From Aplectana chamaeleonis (lineage: Eukaryota > Nematoda > Chromadorea > Rhabditida > Cosmocercidae), in contig JAPDOI010000437.1 of assembly GCA_029168955.1 (NCBI GenBank), positions 248,001 to 312,000 of the forward strand: a DNA stretch of 64,000 nucleotides. Reading direction: 5' to 3'. Positions 62,880 to 64,000 of the stretch are shown in pieces (within the stretch, counting starts at the first letter, position 1; every line of letters starts with the position of its first letter). The position numbers were made by a program, and so were the translations under genes. Below the pieces are notes generated by a model. It was not told the DNA's origin and did no database searches. It saw only the letters and a list, made by a program, of their open reading frames with translations.

Positions 62880-64000
62880 AATTTCGATTTCTCGCGGCTT
62901 TCCACAAAAATGACACGGAAGATAGGGTTTTGTCTGTTCACGGAACTGCGTTGACCAATCATTCGAATAAATAACAAATTAGTGACAGTAGCAGCTTGAT
63001 TAATTAGGAGATGAGATTCTACTCTTTCGCCAATTATGAGGACATTCATCCTTGCCAAATATGGGGTTCACTGTCGGGGCGCTTTGGAACAAACTACGCA
63101 AATCGCTTCCTAAGCCTATTATCACCGCGAGCACCAGGATACCAGGGCACCTCAAATACACTCAGATGTTGTAACAGTCTTTTATTCCATACAAGGTTTC
63201 AGGTGGATCTTTATTTAGCCGGACGTTTTGTCCCAATCGTCGTATTCAAAAGCCTAAACGTGGTGCAATGTTACGAAAAGTACCTGATTCGGTCAAACAC
63301 AAACTCTCCCCTCAGCATTTCAGACCTCCTGCGAGCACACCAGGAAAATATGGCACATAGGATCAGGTAAACCAACGCTAAAGGCATTGGTATACTTCAG
63401 TGTCAAGCCGTTGCCCGCGACGGAGTTGTTGCCGCCACATACTCAGAAAAAATTAAAACAAGTTACTTGTAACATATTTAAGCCGAGGTAAGTTACTTGC
63501 GACTTATTTTGTGCCATTTTAAAGGCAGTGTTCACGATGATTTTCGTTCCCGAGTTTTTCACATAAAACAATGAGTTGGCCTCCAAGTGTTACCCAAATT
63601 ACGAAGAAACGGCGAGAAACGCATTGAAACGTCGTATTTCAGTGACTTTAATCTACAACATGGATTAGTTGTCCGGTTGGATTAACATGTTAATGGTGGT
63701 TGTCACCGGTATAAAATGGCGCTCATCAAAAACGGAGTAATATTTTAGGCAAAACAGTATCAGTTAGGGTCCGAAGGAAAGCACGGAGAAATAGAGAGTA
63801 GAGAATTGCAAAGGACGGGTCCGCATAAGATTTCGTTGTCACAACAAACACTCCCAGTGATACTTAAAAGGCGGGCTGATACTTAAGGATTTCGGGTACT
63901 TCCGGTGCGTTTTTCTCAACTTCTTCGTCATTTTAGTTCTACTCGCGGGCCACTTAGTCAATATAGTGAATAATCTCAAAATTGAATATTATCATGAACA
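62880..64000. other. Unassigned right flank
   Basis: No recognised gene. A 119-codon open frame at 63,011-63,370 (plus) has no known domain or clear coding bias. AAGTTACTTG recurs at about 63,460 and 63,490. A TATAAAA at about 63,710 could be a promoter but nothing supports it. The window ends in unassigned sequence. Confidence 0.4.

Noticed and set aside
63011..63370. Plus-strand open frame of 119 codons
   Set aside because: No recognisable domain and no supporting signals, so chance is likely.

Overview
The window is metazoan nuclear DNA, most likely from a nematode. The nematode call rests on the style of the Gag, reverse transcriptase and integrase of the Ty3/gypsy-type element in the right part, recalled without a search, so confidence is about 0.65. 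No bacterial operon, rRNA or confident tRNA is visible. I see no intact host gene. The window is an AT-rich satellite array followed by a patchwork of nested repeats and dead transposons.

Region 1 (1-153) is a short unique flank with a 44-codon open frame that may be the end of an exon or of an older element. Region 2 (about 154-49,570) is one uninterrupted tandem array of a 42-bp monomer, about 1,180 copies by simple division. Each basic monomer carries two perfect palindromes, four ATTCG motifs and an EcoRI site. Because 42 is a multiple of 3 and three of the six frames lack stops, the array yields spurious open frames of up to about 850 codons on both strands. Several monomer variants (TTCGG, TACGC, GGACATT, TTAGACT, a 43-bp ATGTG form) are arranged in blocks: homogenised runs near 7.2-7.7, 12.1-12.6 and 24.1-24.5 kb, and higher-order repeats of 168 bp (four monomers) and about 340 bp (eight monomers) further right.

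Region 3 (49,571-53,770) is gene-poor flank. It holds an approximately 1.1-kb inverted repeat whose arms are built from about 150-bp tandem subunits, a smaller approximately 286-bp inverted repeat, and a 41-bp triplicate rich in ATTCG/GTTCG that resembles the edge of the big satellite.

Region 4 (53,771-61,125) is a full-length but inactivated Ty3/gypsy-type LTR retrotransposon (AGT...ACT LTRs, PBS, leader, gag, protease, RT, RNase H, DD35E integrase, polypurine tract). Its LTRs are about 98% identical outside indels, yet gag-pol contains eight in-frame stops, at least two frameshifts and an inserted palindromic MITE. A second, 100-bp MITE sits in the 3' LTR. Region 5 (61,126-64,000) holds a 1,285-bp mariner with TA target duplication and a frameshifted transposase on the minus strand, plus unassigned flank.

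Nothing here forms a working gene system. The main interest is the satellite: its palindromic monomer, its higher-order structure, and possible seed sequences at its edges.
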